This document shows, in pieces, positions 28,725 to 38,240 of a stretch of DNA of 64,000 nucleotides. Made by a program: the position numbers and the translations under genes. Where the stretch lies: the NCBI RefSeq assembly GCF_003952345.1, contig NZ_CP034433.1, forward strand, positions 1,426,001 to 1,490,000, read 5' to 3'. Below the pieces are notes generated by a model. That model was given only the letters and a program-made list of their open reading frames with translations, searched no databases and was not told the origin of the DNA. The stretch's first letter is position 1, and every line of letters begins with the position of its first letter. Origin of the DNA: Iodobacter ciconiae (lineage in GTDB: Bacteria; Pseudomonadota; Gammaproteobacteria; Burkholderiales; Chitinibacteraceae).

Positions 28725-31013
28725 ATGAAATTAAAATCGATAAACCTGTTGCTAGCCGCTGCCCTTAGTGGCATTGCTTTTCCTACCTGGGCGGTTGAGC
28801 CATTTGTGATCCGCGATATTCGTGTTGAGGGGCTGCAACGGACCGATGCCGGAACAATCTTTAATTATTTACCGGTTAAGGTAGGGGATCGCTTTGATGA
28901 TGATCGAGCACAAGAGGCAATTAAAGCTTTATTTGCCACCGGTTTTTTTAATGACGTGCGTGTTGAATCAAACGGTCAGGTGCTGATTGTTACGGTTGAC
29001 GAGCGGCCTACCATTGCACAAATTAATGTCAATGGCTCCAAAATGCTGGACAAAGATCAGATTAAAAGTGCCCTCAAAAGCCAGAGTTTTGCGGAAGGGC
29101 GCATCTTTGATCAGAGTGTGCTGGATGCCGCAGTCCAGGAAATTAAACAGCAATATTATTCACGCGGCCGTTATTCCGTAGTTGTTAAGACAGAAGTGAC
29201 CAAATTAGAGCGTAATCGCGTTGGCGTTCAGCTGGATATTTCCGAGGGTGAGGTGGCACGTATCCAGCAAATTAATATTGTTGGAAACAAAGCTTTTTCC
29301 GAGGATGATTTGCTCGATATGCTGAGCCAGACAACCGGCGGCTGGCTAACCTGGTATACCAAAGCGGATCAGTATTCGAAACAAAAGTTGTCTGCTGATC
29401 TGGAAAAATTACGTTCCTGGTATATGGATCGGGGCTATATAGAATTTAATGTTGAATCCACTCAGGTTGCTATTTCCGAAGATCGTGAGGGCATTTTTCT
29501 TACTTTAAACCTTACTGAGGGTAAGCAGTTTGAAGTGAGTGATGTTAAATTGCTGGGCGACACTGTGATTGACCCTGTTATTTTAAAGAAACTGATTACT
29601 TTAAATACAGGTGAAGTGTTTTCGCGTGAAAGTTTGAACCGATCAATTGCCGCTATTACAGACACTTTAGGTGAGCAGGGTTATGCCTTTGCTAATGTGA
29701 ATGCCGTGCCTGAAATAGATCAGAAGAATAATAAAGTTGCATTTACTCTCTATATTGATCCGGGTAAAAAAACTTATATAAGACGAATTAATGTGAACGG
29801 CAACTCTCAGACCCGTGATGTGGTTGTTCGCCGTGAATTACGCCAGTTAGAATCAGCAGCTTATGATGGCGCAAAAATTAAACGCTCCAAACAGCGCTTG
29901 GAACAGCTTGATTATTTCGCTGAAATTGCTGTTGATACCCCGCTGGTGCCTGATACAGCCGATCAGGTGGATATGAATATCACCGTGACGGAAAAGAAAT
30001 CAGGCAACTTTAATATTGGTGCCGGTTATGGGCAAAGTGAAGGCGTTGTTTTGGTTTTATCGCTTTCCCAGAGCAATTTTCTGGGTAGTGGTAAACAATT
30101 TGCAATTGATGTGAATTCCAGCTCATCTAATAAAGTCTATTCACTGGGAGTGACCAACCCTTATGCAACACCTGATGGTGTTTCTGTGGGTTGGAATGTG
30201 TATCGCCGTGATACAGATCCTTCACGTGTGGATCTGGGTCAGTACACTACATCGTCTTACGGTTTTGGCTCGAATTTCAGCCTGCCGTTAACAGAAAGTA
30301 ACCGGATCGGTTTTGGCCTGGGCTATGAAAGCCTTGCAATTCAGGCTGATGCTTCTGCCCCGCAGCATGTACTGGATTTTGTGAATAATCAGGGTGCCAG
30401 AAATAAAACATTCCCGGTTTCTGTAAATTGGGGACGCGATACCCGAAACAGTGCTTCTTATCCGACATCAGGCTGGTTGCTGAGCCTCAATGGCGAGATT
30501 ACCGCACCATTTTCCGATATTGATTATTACAAGATATCCTCCCGGAGCCAGTACTTTGTCCCGATTGGTAAAGAGATGAGTCTGATGTGGAACGTGGAAG
30601 GGGGATATGGCCACTCTTATGGCAATAATATTTATCCCTTCTATAAAAATTTCTACGCTGGTGGAGTGGGCTCCATCCGGGGCTTCAGGTCTGGGTCGGT
30701 TGGCCCGATCGACAGCCATGGCGACGGCATGGGGGGGGATAAGCGAATCGTGAATAACTTCGAGTTTTTCTTCCCGATTCCAGGCCTGAAGGATGACCGC
30801 TCCACTCGTCTGAGTGTATTTGCTGATTCTGGTGCGGTATGGGGGCCTGGTTCGAGGCCGGATCTTAGCGATCTTCGCTACTCCGCAGGGGTTGCGTTTA
30901 CTTGGGTTTCTCCGGTAGGCCCTATTAAATTAAGCTGGGCAGCGCCGTTTAATGCTCAGCCGACAGATCGTGTTGAACGCGGACTTCAATTCCAATTGGG
31001 TCAAGTATTCTGA
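28725..31013 (+). CDS. bamA: Outer membrane protein assembly factor BamA
   Basis: This 762-residue Omp85 protein has a signal peptide (MKLKSINLLLAAALSGIAF, cleaved near TWA/VE). Five POTRA domains follow to about residue 425, starting FVIRDIRVEGLQRTDAGTIF. A beta-barrel ends in QLGQVF with a C-terminal Phe. The barrel carries the VGSIRGFRSGSVGP motif, the conserved (V/I)RGF loop. It folds outer-membrane proteins as the core of the BAM complex. Skp follows within 20 bases. A run of eight Gs at 30731-30738 stays in frame. Confidence 0.98.
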   Translation: MKLKSINLLLAAALSGIAFPTWAVEPFVIRDIRVEGLQRTDAGTIFNYLPVKVGDRFDDDRAQEAIKALFATGFFNDVRVESNGQVLIVTVDERPTIAQINVNGSKMLDKDQIKSALKSQSFAEGRIFDQSVLDAAVQEIKQQYYSRGRYSVVVKTEVTKLERNRVGVQLDISEGEVARIQQINIVGNKAFSEDDLLDMLSQTTGGWLTWYTKADQYSKQKLSADLEKLRSWYMDRGYIEFNVESTQVAISEDREGIFLTLNLTEGKQFEVSDVKLLGDTVIDPVILKKLITLNTGEVFSRESLNRSIAAITDTLGEQGYAFANVNAVPEIDQKNNKVAFTLYIDPGKKTYIRRINVNGNSQTRDVVVRRELRQLESAAYDGAKIKRSKQRLEQLDYFAEIAVDTPLVPDTADQVDMNITVTEKKSGNFNIGAGYGQSEGVVLVLSLSQSNFLGSGKQFAIDVNSSSSNKVYSLGVTNPYATPDGVSVGWNVYRRDTDPSRVDLGQYTTSSYGFGSNFSLPLTESNRIGFGLGYESLAIQADASAPQHVLDFVNNQGARNKTFPVSVNWGRDTRNSASYPTSGWLLSLNGEITAPFSDIDYYKISSRSQYFVPIGKEMSLMWNVEGGYGHSYGNNIYPFYKNFYAGGVGSIRGFRSGSVGPIDSHGDGMGGDKRIVNNFEFFFPIPGLKDDRSTRLSVFADSGAVWGPGSRPDLSDLRYSAGVAFTWVSPVGPIKLSWAAPFNAQPTDRVERGLQFQLGQVF

Positions 31014-31032
31014 TTTTAAGGAGCCACTCTCT

Positions 31033-31527
31033 ATGTTGAAATGGCCAAGTGCTGTATTGCTGGCAATGGGTTTTGTATTTGTTTCCAATGTATTTGCTGC
31101 AGATATGCGAATCGGTTTTGTAGATACTGAACGAATTTTACGGGAAGCATCTCCTGCGGTGAGGGCGGCTAAAAAGATAGAGCGTGAGTTTGATAGCCGG
31201 AAAGCCGATTTGCAAAAGATTTCGGCTCAGGGGAAAGCGCTGCAACAGCTCCTGGATAAAGGGGCCCTTGCAGAAGCGGATCGCAGAGTTAAAGAGCGTG
31301 AGCTTATCAAGTTAAATCAGGATTTTCAGCGTATGCAGCGTGAGTTCAATGAAGATATGAATGTACGCCGTAACGAGGAATTATCCGGTTTACAAGAGCG
31401 GGTCAATACGGCTATTGCGCAAATTGCGACGAGTGAAAAGTACGATTTAATTTTGCAAGAAGTAGCATGGCGTAGCCCTCGTATTGATATTACGGACAAA
31501 GTATTAAAGCTTTTAGTGGATAAATAA
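31033..31527 (+). CDS. skp: Periplasmic chaperone Skp/OmpH
   Basis: The ATG at 31033, preceded by AAGGAG, gives 164 residues; longer in-frame starts lie inside bamA. A signal peptide (MLKWPSAVLLAMGFVFVSNVFA) is followed by the typical mature start ADMRIGFVDTERIL. Then come long charged helices (about 50-125) forming the chaperone arms. Skp holds unfolded outer-membrane proteins in the periplasm for BamA. The bamA-skp-lpxD order is conserved across beta- and gammaproteobacteria. Confidence 0.96.
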   Translation: MLKWPSAVLLAMGFVFVSNVFAADMRIGFVDTERILREASPAVRAAKKIEREFDSRKADLQKISAQGKALQQLLDKGALAEADRRVKERELIKLNQDFQRMQREFNEDMNVRRNEELSGLQERVNTAIAQIATSEKYDLILQEVAWRSPRIDITDKVLKLLVDK

Positions 31528-31531
31528 TCGC

Positions 31532-32569
31532 ATGTTGCTCTCCTTTACGTTATCAAGGCTTGTTGAATTACTCGGTGGTGAGCGTCATGGTGATGATGTG
31601 CTGGTTACCGGAGTTTCTTCTTTAGAAAAAGCAGGGGCAGGGGAGATTGCTTTTTTAGCCAATCCCCGCTTGCGGGCACAATTAAAAACCAGTGCAGCGG
31701 TTGCTTTTATCGTGCGCCCGACAGAAAGTGCCAGCCTGAGCTGTCCGCATATTGTGACACGGGACCCTCAGCTTTATTTTGCTCAGGTTGCTCAGCTACT
31801 GCACCCCCGTCCTGCCGCTCTAGCTGGGATTCATTCCCGTGCTGTGGTTGATTCGCAGGCAAAGGTGGCTGCGAGCGCACAGATTGGCCCGGGAGTGGTG
31901 ATTGAAGCGGGAGCCATAGTCGGGGAGCGTACAATTATCAAGGCGAATGCCTATATCGGTGAGCAAGTCGAGATCGGAAATGATTGTTTGATTCATCCTA
32001 ATGCCAGTGTACATCCGGGAGCTCTTATTGGGGATCGGGTGATTTTGCACAGTAATTCGGTTATTGCAGGAGACGGTTTTGGCAATGCTTGGGCAGCAGA
32101 TCACTGGGAGAAAATCCCCCAGCTTGGCCGGGTACTGATTGGCAATGACGTTGAAATTGGTTCTTGCACCACGGTAGACCGGGGTGCATTAAACGACACC
32201 ATTATTGGTAACGGTGCAAGAATTGATAACCTGATTCAGGTGGCCCATAACGTGGAAATCGGTGAGCACACGGCCATGGCTGCCTGTGTAGGCATTGCCG
32301 GTTCAACAAAAATCGGTGCACGTTGTCAGATTGGTGGGGCAGTAATGATTTCCGGACATCTGGAAATCTGTGACGGCGTAACGGTTATGGGGGGGACGCT
32401 GGTGGCTAAAACAATTCGTGAAGCCGGTGTGTATTCAGGCTCGTACCCCATGCAAACCTATGATGACTGGCGGCATAATGCCGCGCACCTGCGTCATTTG
32501 GATGAATTAGCCAGGCGCATCAAGCAGCTTGAAAAAGAAATCGCTGTACTCAAGTTGCCTGTTGAATAG
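31532..32569 (+). CDS. lpxD: UDP-3-O-(3-hydroxyacyl)glucosamine N-acyltransferase
   Basis: This 345-residue enzyme performs the third step of lipid A synthesis. An N-terminal uridine-binding domain (about 1-100) is followed by a left-handed beta helix of hexapeptide repeats (AQIGPGVVIEAGAIVGE and similar). The catalytic His lies in VAHNVEIGEHTAM. The C-terminal helix ends with LEKEIAVLKL. It follows skp by four bases. A run of seven Gs at 32389-32395 is in frame. Confidence 0.97.
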   Translation: MLLSFTLSRLVELLGGERHGDDVLVTGVSSLEKAGAGEIAFLANPRLRAQLKTSAAVAFIVRPTESASLSCPHIVTRDPQLYFAQVAQLLHPRPAALAGIHSRAVVDSQAKVAASAQIGPGVVIEAGAIVGERTIIKANAYIGEQVEIGNDCLIHPNASVHPGALIGDRVILHSNSVIAGDGFGNAWAADHWEKIPQLGRVLIGNDVEIGSCTTVDRGALNDTIIGNGARIDNLIQVAHNVEIGEHTAMAACVGIAGSTKIGARCQIGGAVMISGHLEICDGVTVMGGTLVAKTIREAGVYSGSYPMQTYDDWRHNAAHLRHLDELARRIKQLEKEIAVLKLPVE

Positions 32570-32632
32570 AGGCTTTAAGCCACTTTAAGTAAGAGATCAC
32601 GGCAGTAAAATGCCGGCTGGAGAGAAAGAGTA

Positions 32633-33085
32633 ATGAGTCAGACTATGGATGTTCTAGAAATTACAAAATGCTTGCCGCACCGTTATCCTTTTTTACTGAT
32701 TGATCGTGTATTGGAAATGGAGCTGGGTGTTTCGATTAAAGCCATAAAAAATGTCACGGTTAATGAGCCATTTTTTCAAGGCCATTTCCCGTCTTATCCG
32801 GTGATGCCCGGTGTGTTGATTCTGGAAGCGATGGCCCAGGCCGCAGGTGTATTGTCGTATAAGAGCCTTGAAGTTGCGCCCTCGGAAGATTCTTTATATT
32901 TCTTTGCCGGCATTGATAATGCACGATTTAAACGCCAGGTTGTGCCTGGTGATCAGCTGATTTTATGTGTACAGATTACGGCCAATAAACGTGGTATCTG
33001 GAAATACAAAGCACAGGCTTTTGTTGGTACGGAATTAGCTGCCGAAGCCGATTTGATATGCGCGCAACGCGAAGTTCAACGCTAA
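32633..33085 (+). CDS. fabZ: 3-hydroxyacyl-ACP dehydratase FabZ
   Basis: This 150-residue hot-dog-fold enzyme dehydrates 3-hydroxyacyl-ACP in fatty acid elongation, competing with LpxA for 3-hydroxymyristoyl-ACP. The N-terminal [17 protein letters not shown] is typical. The active-site His is in [12 protein letters not shown] and the Glu in [11 protein letters not shown]. It sits in the conserved lpxD-fabZ-lpxA cluster, 17 bases before lpxA. Confidence 0.98.
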   Translation: MSQTMDVLEITKCLPHRYPFLLIDRVLEMELGVSIKAIKNVTVNEPFFQGHFPSYPVMPGVLILEAMAQAAGVLSYKSLEVAPSEDSLYFFAGIDNARFKRQVVPGDQLILCVQITANKRGIWKYKAQAFVGTELAAEADLICAQREVQR

Positions 33086-33101
33086 TTAGCCAGAGTACAA
33101 T

Positions 33102-33878
33102 ATGTCAAAAATTCACGCTTCAGCCATTATTCATGACGGAGCCGAACTGGCTGCTGACGTAGAGATTGGTCCATTTTGCGTTATTGGTCAGCATGTCAGT
33201 ATTGGCCCGGGTACGCGGCTGGAAGCTCATGTTGTCATTGATGGGCACACGCAGATTGGCAAAAATAACCGTATTTATTCTTTTTCCAGTATCGGTTGTG
33301 CACCGCAGGATAAAAAATATGCGGGGGAGCCAACGCGCCTCATCATTGGTGATGGTAATACTATTTTTCAGAATGTAACCATTTCCACAGGGACTGCACA
33401 GGACGATGGCGTAACGTTGATCGGTGATGATAACTGGATTATGGCTTACGTGCATATTGCGCATGATTGTAAGATCGGCAGCCATACTATTTTTGCCAAT
33501 AACACCACACTTGCAGGCCATGTACATATTGGTGATTGGGTTATTCTGGGCGGGTTTACCACGGTACATCAATTCTGCAAAATTGCACCTCATGCAATGA
33601 CTGCTTTTACTGCAGCAGTTGCTCAGGATGTGCCGCCTTTTGTGATGGCTGCAGGTAATCGTGCAGTGCCTAATGGCATTAATAGTGAGGGCTTAAAACG
33701 CCGGGGTTTTAACAGCGAGCAGATCACTCATATTAAGCGTGCCTATAAAACACTTTATCGTCAGGGCTTGCCTTTTGCCGAGGCAAAATCGGCAATTGAA
33801 GCGCAGTCTCTTACTCAGCCGGAGCTGCGGGCTTTCCTCGATTTTTTTGCACAATCTACGCGTGGGATTATCCGTTAG
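33102..33878 (+). CDS. lpxA: UDP-N-acetylglucosamine acyltransferase
   Basis: This 258-residue trimeric enzyme starts lipid A synthesis by transferring 3-hydroxyacyl to UDP-GlcNAc. The first two thirds are hexapeptide repeats (VEIGPFCVIGQHVSIGPG). The catalytic His is in MAYVHIAHDCKIGSH. The helical C-terminus from about 190 includes GLKRRGFNSEQI. It is of standard length, and its TAG stop is followed one base later by the lpxB ATG. Confidence 0.98.
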   Translation: MSKIHASAIIHDGAELAADVEIGPFCVIGQHVSIGPGTRLEAHVVIDGHTQIGKNNRIYSFSSIGCAPQDKKYAGEPTRLIIGDGNTIFQNVTISTGTAQDDGVTLIGDDNWIMAYVHIAHDCKIGSHTIFANNTTLAGHVHIGDWVILGGFTTVHQFCKIAPHAMTAFTAAVAQDVPPFVMAAGNRAVPNGINSEGLKRRGFNSEQITHIKRAYKTLYRQGLPFAEAKSAIEAQSLTQPELRAFLDFFAQSTRGIIR

Positions 33879-33879
33879 T

Positions 33880-35052
33880 ATGCAGCGCATATTGAATACT
33901 CAAGCTCGCCTGCGTATTGCTGTTGTGGCCGGTGAATCTTCGGGCGATTTATTAGGAAGCCAGCTTATTCTGGCACTAAAAAAACGTCTGCCACATGCTG
34001 AATTTTTTGGCATTGCCGGCCCTAAAATGCAAGCAGCAGGCTGCGCTTCTGTTGTGCCTATGGAAAAACTGGCTGTGCGCGGCTATATGGAAGTGATTCG
34101 TCATCTGCCCGAATTACTGCGCATCCGTCGTCAATTAAAACAGCAATTGCTGGCAGATAAACCTGATTTATTTATCGGGATTGATGCACCTGATTTTAAT
34201 TTTGGATTAGAGAAGTCACTCAAACAGGCTGGTATACCAACAATCCATTATGTTGGCCCGTCCGTGTGGGCGTGGCGTTCGGAGCGGCTAAAGAAAATCG
34301 GGCAGTGTGTTTCACATATGCTGCTGCTTTTTCCTTTTGAAGAAAAGATTTACCAGGATGCGCGCATCCCTGCCAGCTATGTAGGTCATCCTTTGGCTGA
34401 GATTTTCCCTGAGGTTCCCGATCAACTGGCGGTGCGTGAGGTTTTAGATATTCCCCCGCAAAAAGCCGTATTTGCCTTACTGCCCGGCAGCCGCCAAAGT
34501 GAAGTTAGCATGCTGGCTGCTCTGTTTGTTGAAACGGCAAAAAAGCTGCTTGATCGTTATCCTAACGCCCTGTTTCTGGTGCCCTTTGTCACGCGTGAAA
34601 CCCGGCTTTTATTCGAACAGGAAATCTGGAAACAAGGCGCGCAAGCGTTGCCGTTTCGCCTAATGTTTGGTCATGCTCATGAAGCGATGCAAGCTGCTGA
34701 TGTTATTTTGCTGGCCTCTGGAACGGCTACTCTGGAGGCGATGATGTCACGGCGGCCCATGGTGGTAACTTATCGTTTGTCTTCGCTGACTTACCGCATA
34801 GTCAAAAGAAAACTTCGGCTACCTTATGTTAGCCTGCCTAATGTGCTGGCTGAAAGATTTATTGTGCCTGAGCTTTTGCAAGATGATGCAACCTCAGATA
34901 ACTTACTTCAGGTCATCAGTAATTTGTATGATGATAAGCGCCTTGCAACGGCGCTCAGTCGGCGCTTTGCTGATTTGCATCTTGGTTTACGCTGCGAAGC
35001 GGCAGAGCGTGCGGCAGATGCGGTGTGCTCAGTGTTGGGTGCCAGAGCGTGA
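33880..35052 (+). CDS. lpxB: Lipid-A-disaccharide synthase
   Basis: The ATG at 33880, one base after the lpxA stop, gives 390 residues; longer in-frame starts lie inside lpxA. This GT19 enzyme condenses UDP-2,3-diacylglucosamine with lipid X. Conserved blocks are [54 protein letters not shown] and the nucleotide-binding [11 protein letters not shown]. Its end overlaps rnhB. Confidence 0.97.
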   Translation: MQRILNTQARLRIAVVAGESSGDLLGSQLILALKKRLPHAEFFGIAGPKMQAAGCASVVPMEKLAVRGYMEVIRHLPELLRIRRQLKQQLLADKPDLFIGIDAPDFNFGLEKSLKQAGIPTIHYVGPSVWAWRSERLKKIGQCVSHMLLLFPFEEKIYQDARIPASYVGHPLAEIFPEVPDQLAVREVLDIPPQKAVFALLPGSRQSEVSMLAALFVETAKKLLDRYPNALFLVPFVTRETRLLFEQEIWKQGAQALPFRLMFGHAHEAMQAADVILLASGTATLEAMMSRRPMVVTYRLSSLTYRIVKRKLRLPYVSLPNVLAERFIVPELLQDDATSDNLLQVISNLYDDKRLATALSRRFADLHLGLRCEAAERAADAVCSVLGARA

Positions 35053-35630
35053 GCCTGATCTGTGGCGTTGACGAGGCGGGTAGGGGGCCTTTGGCCGGTG
35101 CGGTGTATGCTGCCGCAGTTATTTTACCCGCGCACTACGATTTGCCCGGTCTGAATGATTCAAAAAAATTAACTGCTCGCCGCCGTGATGTTTTATTTGA
35201 TTTAATTAAATCCTGTGCTGTTTCCTGGTCGGTTGCCTTTGCGTCTATCGAGGAAATTGACGAGCTTAATATACTGCATGCCACGATGCTGGCTATGCAG
35301 CGTGCTGTTTCAGGCCTCTCTGTTGTGCCTGCCGAAGCCTTAATTGATGGTAATCGTGTCCCCAAGGGGCTACTTGTTCCAGGTCGTGCCATTATTGGAG
35401 GAGATGCGCTGGAAAACTGCATTTCAGCCGCCTCTATTTTGGCAAAAGTGAGCCGGGATAGAGAGGTGGATGGCTTTGATGTCCTTTATCCAGGCTACGG
35501 TTTCACTCAGCATAAAGGCTATCCGACGGCACAGCATCTTGAAGCACTTAAGCGCCTTGGTCCCTGTCCTGTACATAGGAAAAGTTTTGGTCCTGTAATG
35601 AGGGCTGGCGCACAGGCACCCCTCTGGTAA
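35049..35630 (+). CDS. rnhB: Ribonuclease HII
   Basis: A GTG start at 35049 (GTGA overlap with the lpxB stop) gives 193 residues with the usual N-terminus [17 protein letters not shown]; the frame is open further upstream but that lies within lpxB. The acidic active site is D-E in [11 protein letters not shown], with later Asp in [10 protein letters not shown] and [13 protein letters not shown]. It removes ribonucleotides and RNA primers from DNA. The lpxB-rnhB coupling is common in proteobacteria. Confidence 0.97.
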   Translation: MSLICGVDEAGRGPLAGAVYAAAVILPAHYDLPGLNDSKKLTARRRDVLFDLIKSCAVSWSVAFASIEEIDELNILHATMLAMQRAVSGLSVVPAEALIDGNRVPKGLLVPGRAIIGGDALENCISAASILAKVSRDREVDGFDVLYPGYGFTQHKGYPTAQHLEALKRLGPCPVHRKSFGPVMRAGAQAPLW

Positions 35631-35753
35631 CGCAGCTCGCCAGGTTATTCATTTCTTTTTAATTCTCCCGAATTGGTTGTCGTGCTGTATTCAATCTTCT
35701 AATATGCAAGTTAAGTAAGTTATTTTATTAGATCATTACAGGGAAGCTGACGC

Positions 35754-36614
35754 ATGTTCGTCATTATTGGCTACGTTTTTATGTGCGTTTGTATTTTGGG
35801 CGCTTATGTTGTGCACGGCGGACATTTAGCCGTATTTTGGCAACCCTCTGAAATTGTTATTATTTTTGGGGGAGCAATTGGCGGGATGATTGCCGCTCAG
35901 GGTGCCAAGGGGATGAAGCAAACGGTTGCTGCGCTGCCTCTGTTATTTAAAAATACGCCATATACCAAGCCTTTTTTTATGGACTTATTTGCCATGATGT
36001 TCGAGATTCTTTCCAAGGTGCGAAAAGAAGGCTTGATGTCGATTGAAACAGATATTGAAGATCCTCACTCCAGCCCGATTATTTCCAAATATCCTTCCAT
36101 TGAAAAAGATCATCACCTCACTGAATTTCTCTGCGATTACCTGCGTTTAATGGTGGGGGGAAATTTGAATTCGATGGAAATTGAAAATCTGATGGATGTG
36201 GAATTAGAAGCTCACCATGCCGATGCGCATGTCGCGGTGGATGCAATCACCAAGCTGGCTGACGGTTTGCCCGCTTTTGGTATTGTGGCTGCGGTTATGG
36301 GCGTTGTGCACGTAATGGGATCGCTGCACTTGCCGCCGCCTGCTTTGGGTGAGCTGATTGGTGCCGCGCTGGTCGGTACATTTATGGGGATTTGGCTGGC
36401 TTACGGCTTTGTAGGGCCCTTGGCAACCGTGCTGGAAAAACAAGGTGCAGCAACAAGTATTGCATTTCAGGCGGTAAAGGTGACTTTACTGGCCAGCCTG
36501 AATGGCTATGCGCCGCAAGTTGCCGTTGAGTTTGGCCGCAAAGCCCTTAGCGGTAGTGATCGTCCAAGCTTTAAAGAGTTAGAAGAGCATGTAAAGAGTG
36601 CCAAGGGTAAGTAA
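35754..36614 (+). CDS. motA: Flagellar motor stator protein MotA
   Basis: This 286-residue membrane protein has four helices (about 1-22, 30-50, 165-190, 200-225) and a large cytoplasmic loop. The N-terminal MFVIIGYVFMCVCILGAYV and the AIGGMIAAQGAKGMKQT and LADGLPAFGIVAAVMGVVHVMG blocks match the proton-driven MotA family. With MotB it forms the stator ion channel. It is preceded by an AT-rich gap after rnhB and followed by motB after 28 bases. No other flagellar genes are in the window, so motAB stands apart from the flagellar regulon. Confidence 0.96.
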   Translation: MFVIIGYVFMCVCILGAYVVHGGHLAVFWQPSEIVIIFGGAIGGMIAAQGAKGMKQTVAALPLLFKNTPYTKPFFMDLFAMMFEILSKVRKEGLMSIETDIEDPHSSPIISKYPSIEKDHHLTEFLCDYLRLMVGGNLNSMEIENLMDVELEAHHADAHVAVDAITKLADGLPAFGIVAAVMGVVHVMGSLHLPPPALGELIGAALVGTFMGIWLAYGFVGPLATVLEKQGAATSIAFQAVKVTLLASLNGYAPQVAVEFGRKALSGSDRPSFKELEEHVKSAKGK

Positions 36615-36642
36615 AACCACATAGTTTCTAAGGTAGCGCAAA

Positions 36643-37524
36643 ATGAGCGACGATTCACAACGCCCCATCGTGGTCAAACGAATTAAAAAAGGCGGCCATG
36701 GTCATCATGGCGGGGCCTGGAAAATTGCCTATGCCGATTTTGTAACAGCGATGATGGCTTTCTTTTTACTAATGTGGCTGCTGGGCTCTGTATCCAAAGG
36801 GACGATGAAAGGGATTACCAGCTATTTTGCTAATCCGCTAAAAGTATCTATGTCTGGAGGGGATGGGGCTGGTGATGCAACCTCTTTGATTAAAGGCGGT
36901 GGAAATGATTTAACTAAGCAGACTGGGCAGGTTAAAAATGGTGATGTAGTTGCTGCAAAAGATAAAAAACGTTTATCCGAGCTTAAACAGAAGTTTGAAG
37001 CTTTGATGGCTAATAAAATTAAAGAAAATTCCAAGCTGGCTCAGTTTAAAAACCAATTGAAACTTGATATGGTGGCAGAGGGTTTAAGAATTCAGATCGT
37101 GGATGAACAAAATCGGCCCATGTTTAAATCAGGCAGTTCAGATCTCGAATCCTTTAGTCGTGATATGCTGCGTGAAATCGCTGAATTTCTTAATGAAGTA
37201 CCTAATGCAGTTTCCTTGTCCGGGCATACTGATTCATCCCGTTTTGCAGGGGGGGATGAGGGGTACAGTAATTGGGAATTGTCAGCCGATCGGGCTAATG
37301 CCTCACGTCGAGAATTAATTGCAGGTGGCTTGTCCGATAAAAAAATATTGCGTGTGAATGGTTTTGGTGATGTAGTTCCCCTTGATACGGCTAACATTTA
37401 TAATCCGGTTAATCGGCGTATTAGTATTGTGGTATTAAATCATGATGCTGAAGATAATATTCGCCAGCAGGCGGGGAAAAGCCAGGAAGAGGCCTCTGCT
37501 GTTGCAGAAAAGACGGGTAAATGA
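36643..37524 (+). CDS. motB: Flagellar motor stator protein MotB
   Basis: This 293-residue protein has a basic N-terminus (VVKRIKKGGHGHHGGAWKI). A single membrane helix carries the proton-carrying Asp32 in AYADFVTAMMAFFLLMWL, numbered exactly as in E. coli. A linker/plug follows, then an OmpA-like peptidoglycan-binding domain (about 155-275) with SGHTDSSRF, NWELSADRANASRREL and NRRISIVVL. The stop overlaps the next gene's start (ATGA). A run of seven Gs at 37249-37255 is in frame. Confidence 0.96.
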   Translation: MSDDSQRPIVVKRIKKGGHGHHGGAWKIAYADFVTAMMAFFLLMWLLGSVSKGTMKGITSYFANPLKVSMSGGDGAGDATSLIKGGGNDLTKQTGQVKNGDVVAAKDKKRLSELKQKFEALMANKIKENSKLAQFKNQLKLDMVAEGLRIQIVDEQNRPMFKSGSSDLESFSRDMLREIAEFLNEVPNAVSLSGHTDSSRFAGGDEGYSNWELSADRANASRRELIAGGLSDKKILRVNGFGDVVPLDTANIYNPVNRRISIVVLNHDAEDNIRQQAGKSQEEASAVAEKTGK

Positions 37525-38240
37525 CACAGGCCCTGCGCTTTGTCTTGATTCAATTAAGCGCTATAGTACTGAGCGCAACGATAGTTGGCCTTGTTCGATG
37601 GCCAGCAATCATCTGGGCAGTTTTGGTCGCAGGCATGTCGTTTATGGCATCTTTGCGCTGGCACGATGGAAAATGGTGGCGCTATATTCATCTTGTTTTC
37701 CCGTTTGTTGTATTGCTGGCACTGTTTCTTCCGGTTGATCCACTTTGGTACCTGGCCGCTTTGGTTTTGAGCTGGATGCTGTTTGGCGGCGTATTGCGCA
37801 ATAGAGTGCCGCTCTATCTAAGTAATACCCAGGCTTTGGAGCGGCTGGCAGAGCAGGTACCACAGGGTGCGCGGCTACTGGATTTAGGAGCTGGCACGGG
37901 GACTGTACTGGCATGGTTTGTCTATCACCGCCCCGATGTACAGGCAGATGGTATTGAATTTTCCTGGCTTCCCTGGTTGTTTGGTCGCTTGCGTTTAGCC
38001 CGAAGCAGTGCGGGCTGGTTGCACGGTGATGCATTTGCCGCCGACTTAGCTGCTTATGATGTAGTTTATGCCTATTTGTCACCTGAACCGATGAGCTTGC
38101 TCTGGGAGAAAGCGCAAAAAGAAATGCGGCCCGGTAGCTTATTAATTAGCAATAGCTTTGATATTCCCAATGCGCCCCCCGCCCGCGTATGTGATATTGG
38201 AGATTGGAAAGGCAGCAGACTTTTGGTATGGAAAATCTAG
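37521..38240 (+). CDS. Membrane-anchored class I SAM-dependent methyltransferase
   Basis: This 239-residue protein has three to four hydrophobic helices in the first 90 residues and a Rossmann methyltransferase domain from about 105. The SAM-binding motif I is ARLLDLGAGTGTVLAWF, and motif II follows at about VQADGIEF. Later text includes DVVYAYLSPEPMSLLWEKA and LLISNSFDIP. The methyl acceptor is unknown. A membrane-attached enzyme of this shape could act on lipids or membrane proteins. It is coupled to motB by an ATGA overlap and overlaps the HDOD gene by 13 bases, so all three are likely co-transcribed. Confidence 0.82.
   Translation: MTQALRFVLIQLSAIVLSATIVGLVRWPAIIWAVLVAGMSFMASLRWHDGKWWRYIHLVFPFVVLLALFLPVDPLWYLAALVLSWMLFGGVLRNRVPLYLSNTQALERLAEQVPQGARLLDLGAGTGTVLAWFVYHRPDVQADGIEFSWLPWLFGRLRLARSSAGWLHGDAFAADLAAYDVVYAYLSPEPMSLLWEKAQKEMRPGSLLISNSFDIPNAPPARVCDIGDWKGSRLLVWKI

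Noticed and set aside
33739..33879. A longer start for lpxB, inside lpxA.
   Set aside because: The upstream stretch is lpxA coding sequence in another frame; family alignment starts at [20 protein letters not shown].
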